This document shows positions 50,110 to 61,974 of a stretch of DNA of 64,000 bases, one piece after another. The stretch is from NCBI RefSeq assembly GCF_027172205.1, contig NC_070614.1, positions 30,318,501-30,382,500 of the forward strand. Reading direction: 5' to 3'. This DNA comes from Podarcis raffonei. Taxonomy: Eukaryota > Chordata > Lepidosauria > Squamata > Lacertidae. The notes under the pieces were generated by a model. The model ran no database searches and was not told where the DNA came from. It was given only the letters and a program-made list of their open reading frames with translations. Numbering within the stretch: the first letter of the stretch is position 1; every line of letters starts with the position of its first letter. A program made the translations under genes and the position numbers.

Positions 50110-50146
<37 letters not shown>
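50110..50146. repeat. (CA)n microsatellite
   Basis: About 18 CA units just upstream of the V2R fragment. Confidence 0.95.
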
Positions 50147-50148
<2 letters not shown>

Positions 50149-50365
50149 GTAGCCCAACTCCCTATAATAGCAAACTTAGCTTGTGAGTTCAACAAGGATT
50201 GTTGCTAAACCGGACCACTGTAAACTTCCTGCCACAGTTTTTAGATAAACCTTCTCCTCTTTCACCCATTTCTTAAAATCTCACAAGAGCTTGGTTTAAT
50301 CAGGTTTGCCTGACAGACACCAGGACTGGAGAAATAAGAATCACTTATTCTGATCTCCATCTTCA

Positions 50366-50915
50366 TATGGCTAGAAATTCAGGGAATCATATGCGGAAAT
50401 GGTTAGGTAAAAGACTGGCAAACTCAATTGTTCTCTTCTGTTCCCTTGTTCAGGTTGGCATTAGTTGTGTCTGGCTTGGAATATATCCTCCATTTCCAGA
50501 TGTGGACAAGACATCCATGCATGGTCAAATAATGCTTGTATGTAATGAAGGATCTGTTTCCATGTTCTACATTGTACTAGGCTACATGGGTTTTCTGGCC
50601 ATTGTCAGCTTCACAGTTGCTTTCCTGGCCAGGAAATTGCCTGATGGTTTTAACGACACCAAATTCATCACCTTCAGCATGCTGATATTTTGCTGTGTTT
50701 TGATGTCTTTTGTGCCAAAATATTTGAGCAGCAAGGGGAAGTATATAGTAGCTGTGGAAATTTTTGCCATTTTGTCTTCTAGCTCTGCTTTGCTGGTTTT
50801 TATCTTTTCCCCCAAAAGCTACATTATTGTACTCAGACCTGAGAGGAACAAAAAAGTGTATATACTTCAAAAAATTCTTCTTCAAAAATTCTTCTGTCAA
50901 ACAATTTTGATGTGA
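50366..50915 (+). pseudogene. 5'-truncated last exon of a different V2R (membrane domain from about TM4 on)
   Basis: Translation of 182 residues aligns to the second half of the V2R last exon: [20 protein letters not shown], then [40 protein letters not shown] and [19 protein letters not shown]. Homology to the intact genes begins abruptly at the ATGGC corresponding to base 9,743 of gene A; everything 5' of it (cysteine-rich part, first three membrane segments) is absent nearby. The frame is open to a TGA. It differs from A-D at many positions and has a longer tail ([18 protein letters not shown]), so it belongs to another V2R lineage. No exons 1-5 are seen upstream, which makes it a relic. 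Confidence 0.85.
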
Positions 50916-50993
50916 ATCTTGCACTCCCTGAGATAGTTTATGGTGGTGGCAGAGGAAGAAATGATAAATGAACTATACTTTATTATTATTATT

Positions 50994-51853
50994 GCATGGA
51001 CAGGCAGAGACCCCCCAACCCCAGGCGACACCCAAGTGGAATAATGACTCAAGACAACGTGTTATGGGATTAAAATTTGGCTGAAACTTTATTAAAGCTT
51101 CAGATGTAGGGAGACCTTGGCTTAGGCATTGGGCGTTTATCCCTCCCAGTCCCCGGCAGGGGATCTGGGGAACATCAGGGTTATCCAGAATGTGTGGGGA
51201 TTGGGCTGGCTCTGGAGAATGTCTGTTCAAGCAGAGAGCCCGCCCACCATTTCGCTGCCATCGCAGGGGAGAGCAATGACAACCTATTGGCATATGGCCA
51301 ATGCCTCCCTTCAAAACAACCCCTTTAACGGGGAACTCTGGGATCACCGCTGCGGGGGGGGGGGCGGGGGTCACCGCTTCACACACCCACCCACCCATTT
51401 AGGGAAGATAGACTACAAGATTCCACCCAAGGCCTGAAACTGCCAAAGTTGTGACATTTTACTACGGGGAAGGCAAAACCTGCCAATGCAGGAAAATTCC
51501 TTTCCGGCCCTTCAACAGTGACCATAACGTAGCAGTGCCCGTGTACCTGTGAAGAAGAGGTTAACCTGCAAAATAAGGCTTAACTGAGGGAGGGCAGGGT
51601 GGGAGAAGCTCTGAAGCCAACCAAGAATTCCCGGGTAAGTTTCACCCACTGTTGTGTCCCCTTACCTGGCCAATTCTCTCCTGGCAACGCCTCCCCAGCT
51701 GGGATTGGGTAACTGGCAGAGGTAGACAGCTACCTCCAGGTGTCCAGTTGGGGGGGGATCCAGGCTGTACTGCCAGGAGCCGCATGGGACCGGGAGGGGG
51801 GGCTGTGTGTGACCACACAAAAGGCTCCCCCCATTTGATGTGGAGAGCAGTTA
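50994..51853 (-). mobile_element. LTR-like fossil, second copy of the element in V2R A intron 2
   Basis: Its reverse complement aligns along its length with 3,663-4,458, including the CTTCTCCCACCCT block, the GGCCGGAAAGGAATT motif, the AATAAAG signal and the CCTGTCCATGCA end. Both flanks are ATT repeats, so target duplication cannot be told from microsatellite. No internal region is present; it looks like a broken solo LTR. The copies differ visibly, so they are not a recent pair. Confidence 0.55.
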
Positions 51854-52085
51854 TTATTATTATTATTTCAACTTTTACACCGCCCTATACCTGGAGGTCT
51901 CAGGGTGATTCACAAGATCACAACATATAAAATCAAACCAAAAGCAGTAACCCAATAACCCTCCCCCCCCAAAAAAAGCCACATTCTGAAAGGGTGTTGG
52001 GTGTCAATAAGATCAACCAAAGGCCTGGTTAAAAAGGAATGCTCTTGCCTGGTGCCTAAAGGTGTGTAATGAAGGCATATAATGT
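51854..52085 (-). mobile_element. L2-type LINE 3' fragment
   Basis: On the minus strand it reads toward a tail with ACCAGGCCTTTGGTTGATC (decoded as NQAFG, as in the larger element at 59.2 kb) and GGTATAGGGCGGTGTAAAAG, and ends in an AAT repeat. Strongly 5' truncated. Confidence 0.7.
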
Positions 52086-52462
52086 ATCACACTTTAAATG
52101 CATTTTCATTAAACATCCACAATGACTCAGTTGGGAGTCATGGGCTTCCTCCAAACAACTTTTGGCCTGGCCTTTGGCTTAGACTCACTCTGACCCCTTA
52201 TATGGGATTTGGTATATAATTTTTCCCTTGGCTTTTTTGCTGGCCCATGTAGGACCAGCATGGAGAGCTGGCTCAGGTGAATATCTGATGTTTCCTCCCT
52301 TTATGGTCTTGATTTATGGGCTACTACTAAAATGAGGCTGCACTTTAATCTGTATTTCAATCTGTATTTTAAGCCGTATTTTAATTAACTGTTTGTTGTT
52401 GTTGTTTTCTATTACGTTTTATTGTAATTTATATTTGGTGTTAGCCTCCCTGAGCAGCTAAA

Positions 52463-52507
<45 letters not shown>

Positions 52508-53089
52508 AATAATAATAAGGAGAATAAGGAGCAAGATACTTCAGGTAAGATTTCCATGGCACAGTGTAGCTTTGGCCAAGTGTTACATTATGAAAGTGCT
52601 GTGGATGTTGCTTCCTTTGGTTCTTGTTCTATGGGTTCTCCTTGTAGCATTCGGGGGATGAGTAATAAAAATAATGCCATACACACCAATGAGAACTAAC
52701 TTTTGGATGAACTAACCTTTTTATATTAAAAAAAAGATTCTGATATTCTGTCATGATGGGCAGTGGCTGACTCATCATCACGTCTTGAACTTTATTCTCT
52801 CTGTTTTGAATGCATACTCATACATAGTGACACTATAGGCAATGCGAAGACCTTTCCTGTGATGCCTCATTAGTATCATGCCACAAACTCAGTGATCCAA
52901 AATGATCCCCAAGGGGATGCCATCCAGAATTGCAAAGTTGAAATAGGCAGGTAGCAGTGCCGGCCCAAGACATATTGGTAATTGAGGTGAACCACAGAAT
53001 GTGTGCCCCTGCCATGAAGCCTTACTAGGACATTTTCAGCATTTGTACAGCACCAAACACGCACCAGCAATTATGATAATGCTAATGTT
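52086..53089. other. Repeat-rich spacer
   Basis: Holds an L2-type 3' tail at 52,330-52,521 ending in an ATT microsatellite. No gene is supported. Confidence 0.6.
52330..52521 (+). mobile_element. L2-type LINE 3' tail with (ATT)n
   Basis: TTTTAAGCCGTATTTTAATT and TTAGCCTCCCTGAGCAGCT precede an ATT repeat, similar to the tails at 20,480 and 63,850. Confidence 0.55.
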
Positions 53090-53760
53090 GATAATAATGA
53101 TAATATTTTGGAGAATTGGAGAACTGACCCCAAACTAACAAAATGAATTTCAACAGGAACAAATGTAAGGTTCTACACTTAGGCAGGAAAAACTAGCTTC
53201 ACAAATATAAGATGTGGGACACATGGATTGCCAGGACCTAGGAGTCTAGGGGTCTTAGTAGACCACAAGCTTAACATGAGTCAATAGTATAATGTAGCAG
53301 CAACAAACCCTAATGCTATTCAAGGCTGAATCAACAGGAGTATAGTGTCCCAATCAAGGGAAGTAGTAGTACGACTCTATTCTGCTTGGTCAGACCACAT
53401 CTGGAGAACTGTATCCAGTTCTGGGTGCCACAATTTAAGAAGCACAGAGAAGATGGAAGATGGAGCAAGCTTGTTTTCTTCTGCTTCAGAGGTTAGCACC
53501 CAAACCAATGGCTTCTAGTTACAAGAAAGGAGATTCCAACTAAACATCAGGAAGAATTTTCTGGTGATAAGAGCTGTTTGACAGTGGAACAAACTCCCTA
53601 AGAAGGTGGTGGACTGTCTTTCATTGGAGATTTTTAAGCAGAGGTGGATGGCCATCTGCCAAGAATGATTTAGCTGAGATTCCTACATTGCAGTGGGTTG
53701 CAGTAGATGACCCTTGAAGTCTCTTCCAACTCTACAATCCTACAATTCTTCTGATTCAAA
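53090..53760 (+). mobile_element. CR1 LINE 3' fragment, decayed
   Basis: Recognisable CR1 pieces in order: AATGTAAGGTTCTACACTTAGGCAGG, AGACCACATCTGGAGAACTG, AAACATCAGGAAGAATTTTC, AGAGCTGTTTGACAGTGGAA and CTCTTCCAACTCTACAATCC. It is older than the copy at 17,302 because the reading frame is broken in many places and an internal part is lost. Confidence 0.85.
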
Positions 53761-53984
53761 GAGCATGGAGAAATAGAACTGGGTGCCATCAGGTCACACC
53801 CCTTGGATCAATGTTTGGATCAGAACTCCCCACCCCAGCACACATGTTTTATAATAATATGAAGGCCTGATTAAGGAGATGAAATGAAACCACATGACTT
53901 TTTTGCATTATTAATTGCTATAGAGTTATACTGGGAACAAATGGAGCTATGTCATTTTCATCTGAAACATTCCTGATCACTTGG

Positions 53985-54079
53985 CTGTATCATTTCCCCA
54001 AAATGTTATATTTTATAATGTTAAGGCCTGAATATAACTCTAAAGGGCAATTTTTATGCAAACTGGTGTGAACTAAATT
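53985..54079 (+). pseudogene. Relic of the 3' end of a V2R last exon
   Basis: Translation in two frames separated by one small indel gives CIISPKCYIL and then IMLRPEYNSKG, matching the conserved class C tail [21 protein letters not shown] of the intact V2Rs. Nothing further upstream is recognisable because a CR1 fragment lies there. It shows a further V2R locus once stood here. Confidence 0.6.
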
Positions 54080-57000
54080 TAGGATATTTTCTTCATAAAT
54101 TTACTCTCTAATCATGGTTGAAGGTGAAACTAATATATTTCACATTCTGTATAAAATACATTTTGAACCCTCTTATTTAGTTTCCAGCCTGTCATTACCG
54201 CACCAGTCAAGTGCTTTGTCCTAGGCCTGTGGCCAGCTGATGTCACTCATGAGATGAGACAGAGAGAGTCTATCCCTCCTCTTCCACCAAGTTAGAAAGG
54301 ACTGCTGGAAGCAGAAAAAAGGTTAAAGTTGCACTGGTTGCAAATGGCTTGATGTCTTGAATTAATAAAAATTCCACCTCAGTCCTGGTTTCATGACTTC
54401 CTGGGCAAATGCCTTTTATCTACAGTCCTGTTGACTCTTTGTTAAGTATAATTGTTTAATTGGTACTGAAATGAAGAACGGTGATGTGTATTACTGAAAG
54501 GATTTCACAGCAAAAAGAGCTCTCTGAGCTCCTTGATAGGTTCATAATTAACTGTTGTTCTCCAGCAGCAATCATGTGAGTGACTAACCCTAGATTGCAA
54601 ATTAATTGCAAATCCACCACCTTGGTAGCGTGGCAGCTGAGACATTGTTCTCAGGCTCTGTGAGAGTGAGGTGTCTTCCAGGAACTCAACAGACTTAGGG
54701 GCTAATGTAGCCTGTATAAGAGAGAGCTATGCTTGTCAGCTCTAATGTTATTTTATTTTATTTTATTTTATTTCTAAGAAGATGCTGAGCCTATGTCTTA
54801 TGGAACTGTTTGGATGTATCATTTACTGGTTTTTGTTCTGCTTTGAGGAAAGTTCTGCAAGTAAAGTTTTGAATTTTTTAAAATGAGTCTAGATACCCTT
54901 CACCCTGCCACCTCTCCACTTCCTCTCCTGTCTGCTAACTCTCCCCTTTCAGGGTCTGGAAAGTTTCATATGGAGAGAGGTGGTCCCTAATGTATTGTGG
55001 TCATGAAGGGCTTAAAAGGGAATGTGGCCCATGGACCGGAAAAAGGTTCCTCACCTCTATACTAGATGGCATCTTTGAGGATGTGGTCAGTTTCCTTCAA
55101 GTGTTTTCTTTATAACATGAGTTGAAGAACCTCCAGCCCCAAATAACTCTTCATTTGGCCCACCATTCCCACTTCCATGGCTTGGCAAATATGATATAAT
55201 GATGCCAGATCTAGGGAAACTAAAGTCGCCATTGGGCCAAAAATGTGTTTGCAGGTACCGCCAATCAGCAGATTGGCAGTGAGGTGCTGCAAGGAACTAT
55301 TCTTCCCCCAATGCTCTTCAACATTTCTATGAAGTCATTGAGATTTGTCAGTGGTAGCACCAGTGCTATGGAATGCCCTGCCTGCTGAAATATGGGACAC
55401 TCCATGTCTATTGGCATTCTGCCAGCTTTTTGATCTACCTGAGCTGCCTATCTCAACTGTTTTGTAGTTTAATTTGATTGTTTTATGTTATATTATATTT
55501 ATGGATGTTTACATTTTACTATTTGAGTTGCTGGTTTTAGAACTCTCTAAAATTGCACAATTTATATACTTTAAATGAGGATGGGGATGAGGATTCCCCT
55601 TGGCTGACTGTGATAGACTTCTTACAAACCACAGACTCCAGCTTGGCCACAGTGCTGTCCAATAGATGTTCCATCCTACCACTTGACACCAAATATTCAT
55701 CAAACTATGATGGATCTAATTTGGTTCAATCCTCCATGCACATAAAGTTATGAGGATTTATGATTCCTATCTCATTGCCACACTTTCACAGCACCCAGTG
55801 GCACGGTCATAATTAGAGTTGCATCATCTGTTTACAAAGGGAATGTGTACTTTCCCCCCAGAAGAGTAATTTAATCACAGTTCTTCTTGAAAACTCAAGA
55901 GGTTGTTTTTCATATTAATCCCTTGTGCCCATTCCCCACTTTTTAATCCCTCTTCATGCAAAACATGTTAGCATGAGATGCAGTCATGTAAGACACGCAA
56001 GAAAAGCGTAATGTGGTCATCACAGTTGAGGAAATGAATCATTAAATTATTCTGCCTTCGTTCCATCTGATGGTCAAGAGGAAAGGTAGCTTTTTTATTT
56101 TCAGATCCTATCTCTGTTTTTCACTAGATGATTTAAGATTTGACATTCCTTACAAAACAATGCTAGAAAAGCAAACGACTCAAAGGGGAGGTCTTCTATA
56201 TCTCTCTGTGTCTTCTATATCTCTCTGTGTCTTTCTCTCAGTGTTCCAATTGTCTTTCCTCTGTGATGCAAAAACCTAGCCATGTTTCCATTATTTGCTA
56301 AAGATTTACAATAGAGACCTATACATGCCTACTAAGAACTAAGTCTCATTAAGTTGAATGACACTCTCAAGAAAGTTGGTGTATGGTTTCTAACCTCTGA
56401 CAACACAGAGATGGGCACTGATTTCAGTGAGCTTAACCATGCCTGTGTTGAGGTGTAGCCCATGCACCAGATATATTTTCTGAATGACACTCTCATGGAT
56501 CTCACATTTTCACACTACAAGTCATAGAGATTTTGTTTCTGGGTTGTTGTTTCTTAGATTTTGCTTGAAATTCCTCAGACATTTCTCCTTTGGAGAAACA
56601 CCCAAATTGGTGTCAAATGTCACATTGCACAGCATTTTCATGAGAACTATATTGGACATTGATAAATGAACTAGAAATATTTTGGAAGACCTGTGATCAT
56701 TCAGGGATCTACTGCAGAAGACCAATTTTATTTCGTTTAATTCGATATGCTATAATTCGAGACTTCTTACATTTGTTCTCCATGCAATTACTTATCTATC
56801 ACTTCTAAATGATAGATTGCTCAACTGAAAACATCTGCAGGATCTGATGTTCTTCTGCTTCCTTAGATCTTACTCTTTGGCATGAGCTCCTCTTTACAAT
56901 GTGGTAGGAGCTACCTTGTAGGGTGCAAAGTGGTTGAAAGAACTGTAAGAACATGCACATCAGGTCCATAACATACACCTTCCCTACAAATTTCTAAATC

Positions 57001-57896
57001 TGTTGAGATCGAGGGTGCCAGTTAGGAGGAAAGACCCTTGTAATCAGTCCTTTCCACAAAGGGTGGGCAGATGCCAGGCTTTTAAGATCTACTGATTTGT
57101 TCTCAACAGAGCCCCAAAATTTACCAACCACCATGCACATAAAGTAGAATAGCAATTCTAAGCTATTTTCAGTACCAGCAATGAAATGAATTCATGCAAA
57201 AGTCAGATTGACTGAAATTTTCTACTGCTTGGCAGGTGAATTTAATACTGATGAATTATTAAATAATGTGGAAACAGAAACTATTATCGTTTTCTCACCC
57301 ATGTTCTGCAACCTAGGAGCAAATCACATAGCAGCTCCTCCATATTGTTAAAAGTGTATGTGAATTAAGCCTCAGGGAGATACAAGTTACTTTGGTTGAA
57401 TTTTGGTCCCACTAAAATCAATGGCTGAAATCTCTCCTTTAATACAAAGGGAGTCTAATGCAGCTAAATTACTCTGTATCTAATGCCATGAATATAATGG
57501 GTGGCACACTGACAACTGTTCTTTCCATTGCAGTGAATGCAGAAGAGATCATACGCTGCATAGTCCTGCTTGACTGGAGTCAGAGAACTAGATCACATAC
57601 AAAAATTTGCAGCACAATATTTTTATGATATTGTTTCATCTTCTAAATATAAAGTATGTTGTTTATTTAGTATATATAGCCTGCCATCAAAAAATATTCT
57701 CTGACATGGGAAATACTGCTAACAAGTTGCTAAAGGTGAAATAAAGAGCTTCACAACTAGGTCAAAATCTTCAACTGATTCTCTAGTCCAAACTATATCC
57801 ATGATTCATTGTTCATAATGATATACCACTCCATCAAGACTAACCATAGGAAAAATACTTGCATATCTGAAGTGATAAAAAAAATTCTAGTAATAC
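54080..57896. other. Spacer before the OR11A-like gene
   Basis: No gene is supported. It holds a repeat at 55,085-55,430 that recurs at 61,975, short TTTTA repeats near 54,748 and a 19-base tandem duplication (TCTTCTATATCTCTCTGTG) near 56,192-56,229. Confidence 0.6.
55085..55430 (+). repeat. Interspersed repeat, pair member with 61,975-62,330
   Basis: Shares TTTTCTTTATAACATGA, TCTTCATTTGGCCCACCA, AATGTGTTTGC and AACATTTCT with 61,975-62,330 in the same order. Part of it decodes as ILPPMLFNISMKSL, resembling the reverse transcriptase motif ILSPMLFNIFMRPL of the L2-type element at 60.3 kb, so it may be a rearranged LINE derivative. Confidence 0.55.
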
Positions 57897-57962
57897 TTGA
57901 AGGTTGGCATATTACACTTAAAGATACTAGAAATTAAGCATTTTAAATTCAGTTCCAAAGCT

Positions 57963-58910
57963 ATGGAGAATTTTGACAAAGGCAATGGAACAGCAATAAC
58001 CACATTTACCCTTCTGGCATTTGGAAATGACCCTAAACTACAAATTCCACTCTTCATGGTGTTCGTATTCATCTACACTGTGACTGTGGTTGGAAACATC
58101 ATAATCATCACTCTGGTAATCTCTGATCATCACCTTCATACTCCTATGTACTACTTCCTTGGAAACTTGTCCTGCTTGGAGACCTGCTACACTTCAACTG
58201 TCCTCCCCAGGATGTTAGCCAGCTTTCTGACAGGGGATAGAACTATATCTGTTGGTGGCTGCTTTGCACAGTTTTTTTGGTTTGGGACCTTAGCAATTGC
58301 TGAATGCTACCTGTTGGCTGCCATGTCCTACGATCGCTATTTAGCCATATGTAAACCCCTCCACTATGCCACTCTTATGGATGGAAAACTCTGCTTTCTC
58401 TTGTCGGCTGGGTCCTGGCTATGTGGGATTACAGTTATGACAATAGTAGTAAGTTTAATGTCACAACTATATTACTGTGGTCCCAGTGAAATTGATCATT
58501 TCTTTTGTGAATTGGCACCAGTGATTAATCTCTCTTGCAGTGATACCACTATGGTGGCACTGGTGGGTCTCATAGTCTCAGTCATAGATGCTATTCCGTC
58601 GTGTCTCCTAACACTGATGTCTTATGTGTGTATAATTGCCACCATCTTACGGATCCCATCTTCAACAGGGAGGAAAAAGGCCTTTTCAACCTGTTCTTCC
58701 CACCTTATTGTGGTTTCTATATTTTATGGATCATTAATATTTGTATATGTGCTCCCAAAAAAGGAAGCTCTGTGGGAAGTGGACAAAATCTTTTCAGTCT
58801 TCTACACAGTCTTAACCCCTCTAATCAATCCCCTTATCTACAGCCTGAGGAACAAAGAGGTGAAAGAAGCTTTAAGGAGAGTCATAAACAAATGCAGGGT
58901 TTTAACATAA
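57963..58910 (+). CDS. Olfactory receptor, family 11A-like, intact single exon
   Basis: 315 residues from the preferred start at 57,963 (MENFDKGNGT); the frame is open further 5' to an ATG at 57,897, but the extra 22 residues are not OR-like. Marks in order: NGT glycosylation site, GN in TM1, HTPMYYFLGNLSCLETCY, MSYDRYLAICKPLHY, LYYCGPSEIDHFFCELAPVI, KKAFSTCSSHL and NPLIYSLRNKEVKEALRR. The DRYLAIC with AECYLLA before it and FCGP-type loop resemble mammalian OR11A1, but family assignment is by eye. Opposite strand to the two OR12D-like genes. No breaks visible. Confidence 0.94.
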   Translation: MENFDKGNGTAITTFTLLAFGNDPKLQIPLFMVFVFIYTVTVVGNIIIITLVISDHHLHTPMYYFLGNLSCLETCYTSTVLPRMLASFLTGDRTISVGGCFAQFFWFGTLAIAECYLLAAMSYDRYLAICKPLHYATLMDGKLCFLLSAGSWLCGITVMTIVVSLMSQLYYCGPSEIDHFFCELAPVINLSCSDTTMVALVGLIVSVIDAIPSCLLTLMSYVCIIATILRIPSSTGRKKAFSTCSSHLIVVSIFYGSLIFVYVLPKKEALWEVDKIFSVFYTVLTPLINPLIYSLRNKEVKEALRRVINKCRVLT

Positions 58911-59216
58911 TTTGCACTATTAGCCAAAATATGCCTTAAAATGACCTTGTGAATGGGCAGGCTCCCGCAGAGAAGCTCATACTTGCTCTGCTCCTAGCCA
59001 AGAGAAAAGGAGTGGGTGCAAGATGGGTGGTTGTATTTTAAGACATCTGATCTACCTACTATGCTGTTTCCGACATTCTGAGTATTCTAGGGGGGAGTAT
59101 TCTCTGGGATGGGGAATGGTTGTGCTGATTTTCAGAACTGGTACTCTGAGGAACTGATAAAAAGTGATGATCTGATTTCAGTCAACTTTCATCTGTCCTC
59201 TGTCAATTTCCACTCA

Positions 59217-59218
<2 letters not shown>
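58911..59218. other. Short spacer after the OR gene
   Basis: No feature is seen; AT-moderate unique-looking DNA up to the LINE tail. Confidence 0.5.
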
Positions 59219-59267
<49 letters not shown>

Positions 59268-60676
59268 TTTTATTTATATCCCGCCCTCCCCAGCCGAAGC
59301 CGGGCTCAGGGCGGCTAACAACACTAAAACAGTGCAACATTATAAAAACATTATAAAAATTAATTAAAATAAAAATTGGTGGCAATCATAAACTAAAGTT
59401 TTGTAAAGATTGCCAAAGGAGGGAGTCAGGCTGCGCCCTGACCAAAGGCCTGGTGGAACAGCTCTGTCTTGCAGGCCCTGCGGAAAGATGTCAAGTCCTG
59501 CAGGGCCCTTATCTCTTGCGACAGAGCGTTCCACCAGGTTGGAGCCGCAGCCGAAAAAGCTCTGGGTCTAGTTGAGGCCAGCCTAACTTCTCTGTGGCCT
59601 GGGACCTTCAAGATGTTTTTATCTGAAGACCGTAAGTTCCTCTGTGGGGCATACCAGGAGAGGCGGTCCCGTAGGTACGAGGGTCCTAGGCCGTATAGGG
59701 CTTTGAATGTTAAAACCAGCACCTTAAACCTGATCCTGTACTCCACTGGGAACCGGTGCAGCTGGTATAGCACCGGATGAATGTGATCTCGCAGCGAAGA
59801 CCCCGTAAGGAGTCTCGCTGCGGCATTCTGCACCCGCTGGAGTTTCTGGGTCAGTCTCAAGGGCAGCCCCATGTAGAGCGAGTTACAATAATCCAGTCTG
59901 GAGGTGACCGTCGTGTGGATCACAGTGGCTAGGTCAGGGCGAGAGAGGTAAGGAGCCAACTGCTTAGCTTGGCGGAGATGAAAAAATGCCGCCTTTGTTA
60001 TAGCTGCAATCTGCACCTCCATGGAGAGGGAGGTATCGAAGATTACACCCAAACTCTTAACGGACGGTGCTGGCACTAATTGCACCCCGCAAGAGATGGG
60101 AGTTGCCCCCTCAATCTCATATCATCCCGTCCCAGCCAGAGGACCTCTGTCTTTGAAGGATTTAACTTCAACCGGCTCCCACGTAACCATCCAGCCACAG
60201 CTTCCAAGCATCTGATCAGTGTGTCTGGGGCCGAGTCAGGATGGCCATCCATCAACAGATAGAGTTGGGTGTCATCAGCATACTGATGGCAGCCCAGCCC
60301 CAAACTTCGGACAAGCTGGGCGAGGGGGCGCATAAAGATGTTAAAAAGCATTGGGGAGAGTATCGCACCCTGGGGCACTCCACACACCAAGGAGTGGTGG
60401 GATGACAATTCCCCCCCAAGCGCCACCCTCTGTCCCCGACCAGAGAGAAACGAGCGCAGCCATTGAAGGACTGTGCCCTGGATCCCCACGTCGGCAAGGC
60501 GGTGGTCCAGGAGTTCATGATTGACCATGTCGAAGGCTGCTGACAGGTCTAGAAGAATCAGCAGCCCCGACCCGCCTCGATCCAGCTGCCTGCGGAGATC
60601 ATCTGTTAGGGCGACCAGAGCCGTCTCAGTCCCATGACCAGCACGGAAGCCGGACTGGAATGGATCCAGAGCCAAT
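59219..60676 (-). mobile_element. L2-type (CR1 superfamily) LINE, 5' truncated, well preserved reverse transcriptase part
   Basis: On the minus strand: FQSGFRAGHGTETALVALTD, LLDLSAAFDMVNHELL (catalytic D), GVPQGAILSPMLF, the YADDTQLY active site, then KTEVLWLG. After one frameshift near 60,080 it continues with VKSLGVIFDTSLSMEVQIAA, RLDYCNSLYMGLP, LQRVQNAAARLLTG, FKVLVLTFKALYGLGPSYL and RRACKTELFHQAFG. The 3' UTR has the GGCGGGATATAAATAAAA-type end and an AAT microsatellite tail at 59,219-59,267. Endonuclease and 5' parts are missing. One frameshift in about 1.4 kb points to a fairly young insertion. Confidence 0.92.
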
Positions 60677-61389
60677 GTTTATTATTTTGAAGAACTGTTT
60701 AATGTGGCAAGGATTGACAAAATATCCTCATGGAGGGTCAAGGAGAGAGAGGGAGAGATTATTGACTCAACATTGAGTGACTTTCTGACTAAAACTTTCA
60801 GCCAAAACAAATAGGTTTTTTGCTTTTGTTTCCTTTCAGTATCATTGTTGGAACATTTCCTGATAGTTTCCACTGAATTGGGATATACATCGTCATTGTG
60901 ATGTTTCATCCTGGTTTGTGTCAAACCAGCTAGCATTACAAGCCAAGCTATACATGTAATATGCAATATTTTTATTATACTTGTAAACAGTGCTTTTGCT
61001 ATGTTTTTCCATTTAATAAAACACTGTAAACCATGTATGTCATTGTAATGGATTTCTTTGAAGTCATTCCAGCACTGGGTGGGTGGGGAAATCACTACCC
61101 AATCCTGTTCTGTATTTTGCAACTCTACTCATGAGGAAGCTAACTGGTGTTATTTCCAGCCCTTGCAAAATTCTTGTATTTATGAGTTTGCTGAAATTCT
61201 AACCTTTACTGGATCTATTGATTTGGCAGGCCCCTGCTTCCTTTTTTAGCATACATTGCTTGTCATCAATAAATATTCTCTGTTTTAGGAGCTATTGAGT
61301 TGATCTGTTCTAGGAGCTATTGAGTTTCAGAACTGCGTTGTAATATTCAGTGGATTCTCCAGTCAAAACTATATCCATTCTTCATAAAG
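60677..61389. other. Unassigned DNA
   Basis: No gene or named repeat is seen. A short direct repeat around GTTCTAGGAGCTATTGAGTT occurs near 61,287-61,325. Confidence 0.5.
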
Positions 61390-61735
61390 AGGTATCACTC
61401 CATCATCCACAAGAGGTCCAGAAGGTGACAACACAAGAATGGGCCTTCTCTGTGGTTGTTCCCTCTTTTTGGAATACTCTCACCAAGGAGACTTGCCTAG
61501 TGCCTCTACTATATAGCTTTAAGCATCAGGCAAAAGACTTCTCTATAACTAGGTCTTTGACTAACAGTCTATGGCCTTTTAAATGTGTTTGTGGAAGTGG
61601 GGTTATTAGTTTGTTTTCATTTGTTTTATTATGTATTTTGTGCTCACATTTTGTATTTTTATGTTCTGAACCACCCTGTGATCTTTGGATAAAGGTTGGT
61701 ATATAAATTTAATCAATCAATCAATCAACTGAATC
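61390..61735 (+). mobile_element. L2-type LINE 3' fragment with (AATC)n tail
   Basis: Decodes as EWAFSVVVPSFWNTLTKETC and FKHQAKDFSI, matching the last part of the LINE protein (RAFSAAAPTWWNALSQEIR at 59.6 kb). It ends in the TATAAATTTAATCAATCAATC tail. Only the final 3' part is present. Confidence 0.8.
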
Positions 61736-61974
61736 AGATGACGCTCTGCAAGTGGTGAACCTTTGAGTAACGTTTGTCCTTATATGATGTTTTGGGAAAC
61801 CAGCACTATGTAATAATCTTCTGTGAAGCCTGGCTTGCAAGTGGGTCAAACTGTAAGATCTCTCATTGGGTTTCGTGGCTGAACCCCCACGGCAAAAGAT
61901 CATTTGTGAAGCTTAGAAGGGAATGTGGTTCTTGAGCTGAAAAGGGATCTGCATCGCTATAATAGTATCAGTAT

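Larger units (their letters stand above)
47715..50364. other. Spacer between OR and V2R fragment
   Basis: No gene is supported. It holds a tRNA-derived SINE at 48,270, an unclassified interspersed repeat at about 49,090-49,590 and a CA microsatellite at 50,110. Confidence 0.6.

Noticed and set aside
57897-57962. Upstream ATG as the start of the OR11A-like gene
   Set aside because: The added 22 residues are not hydrophilic OR N-terminus-like and exceed normal length; the ATG at 57,963 gives the standard N-terminus with its glycosylation site.
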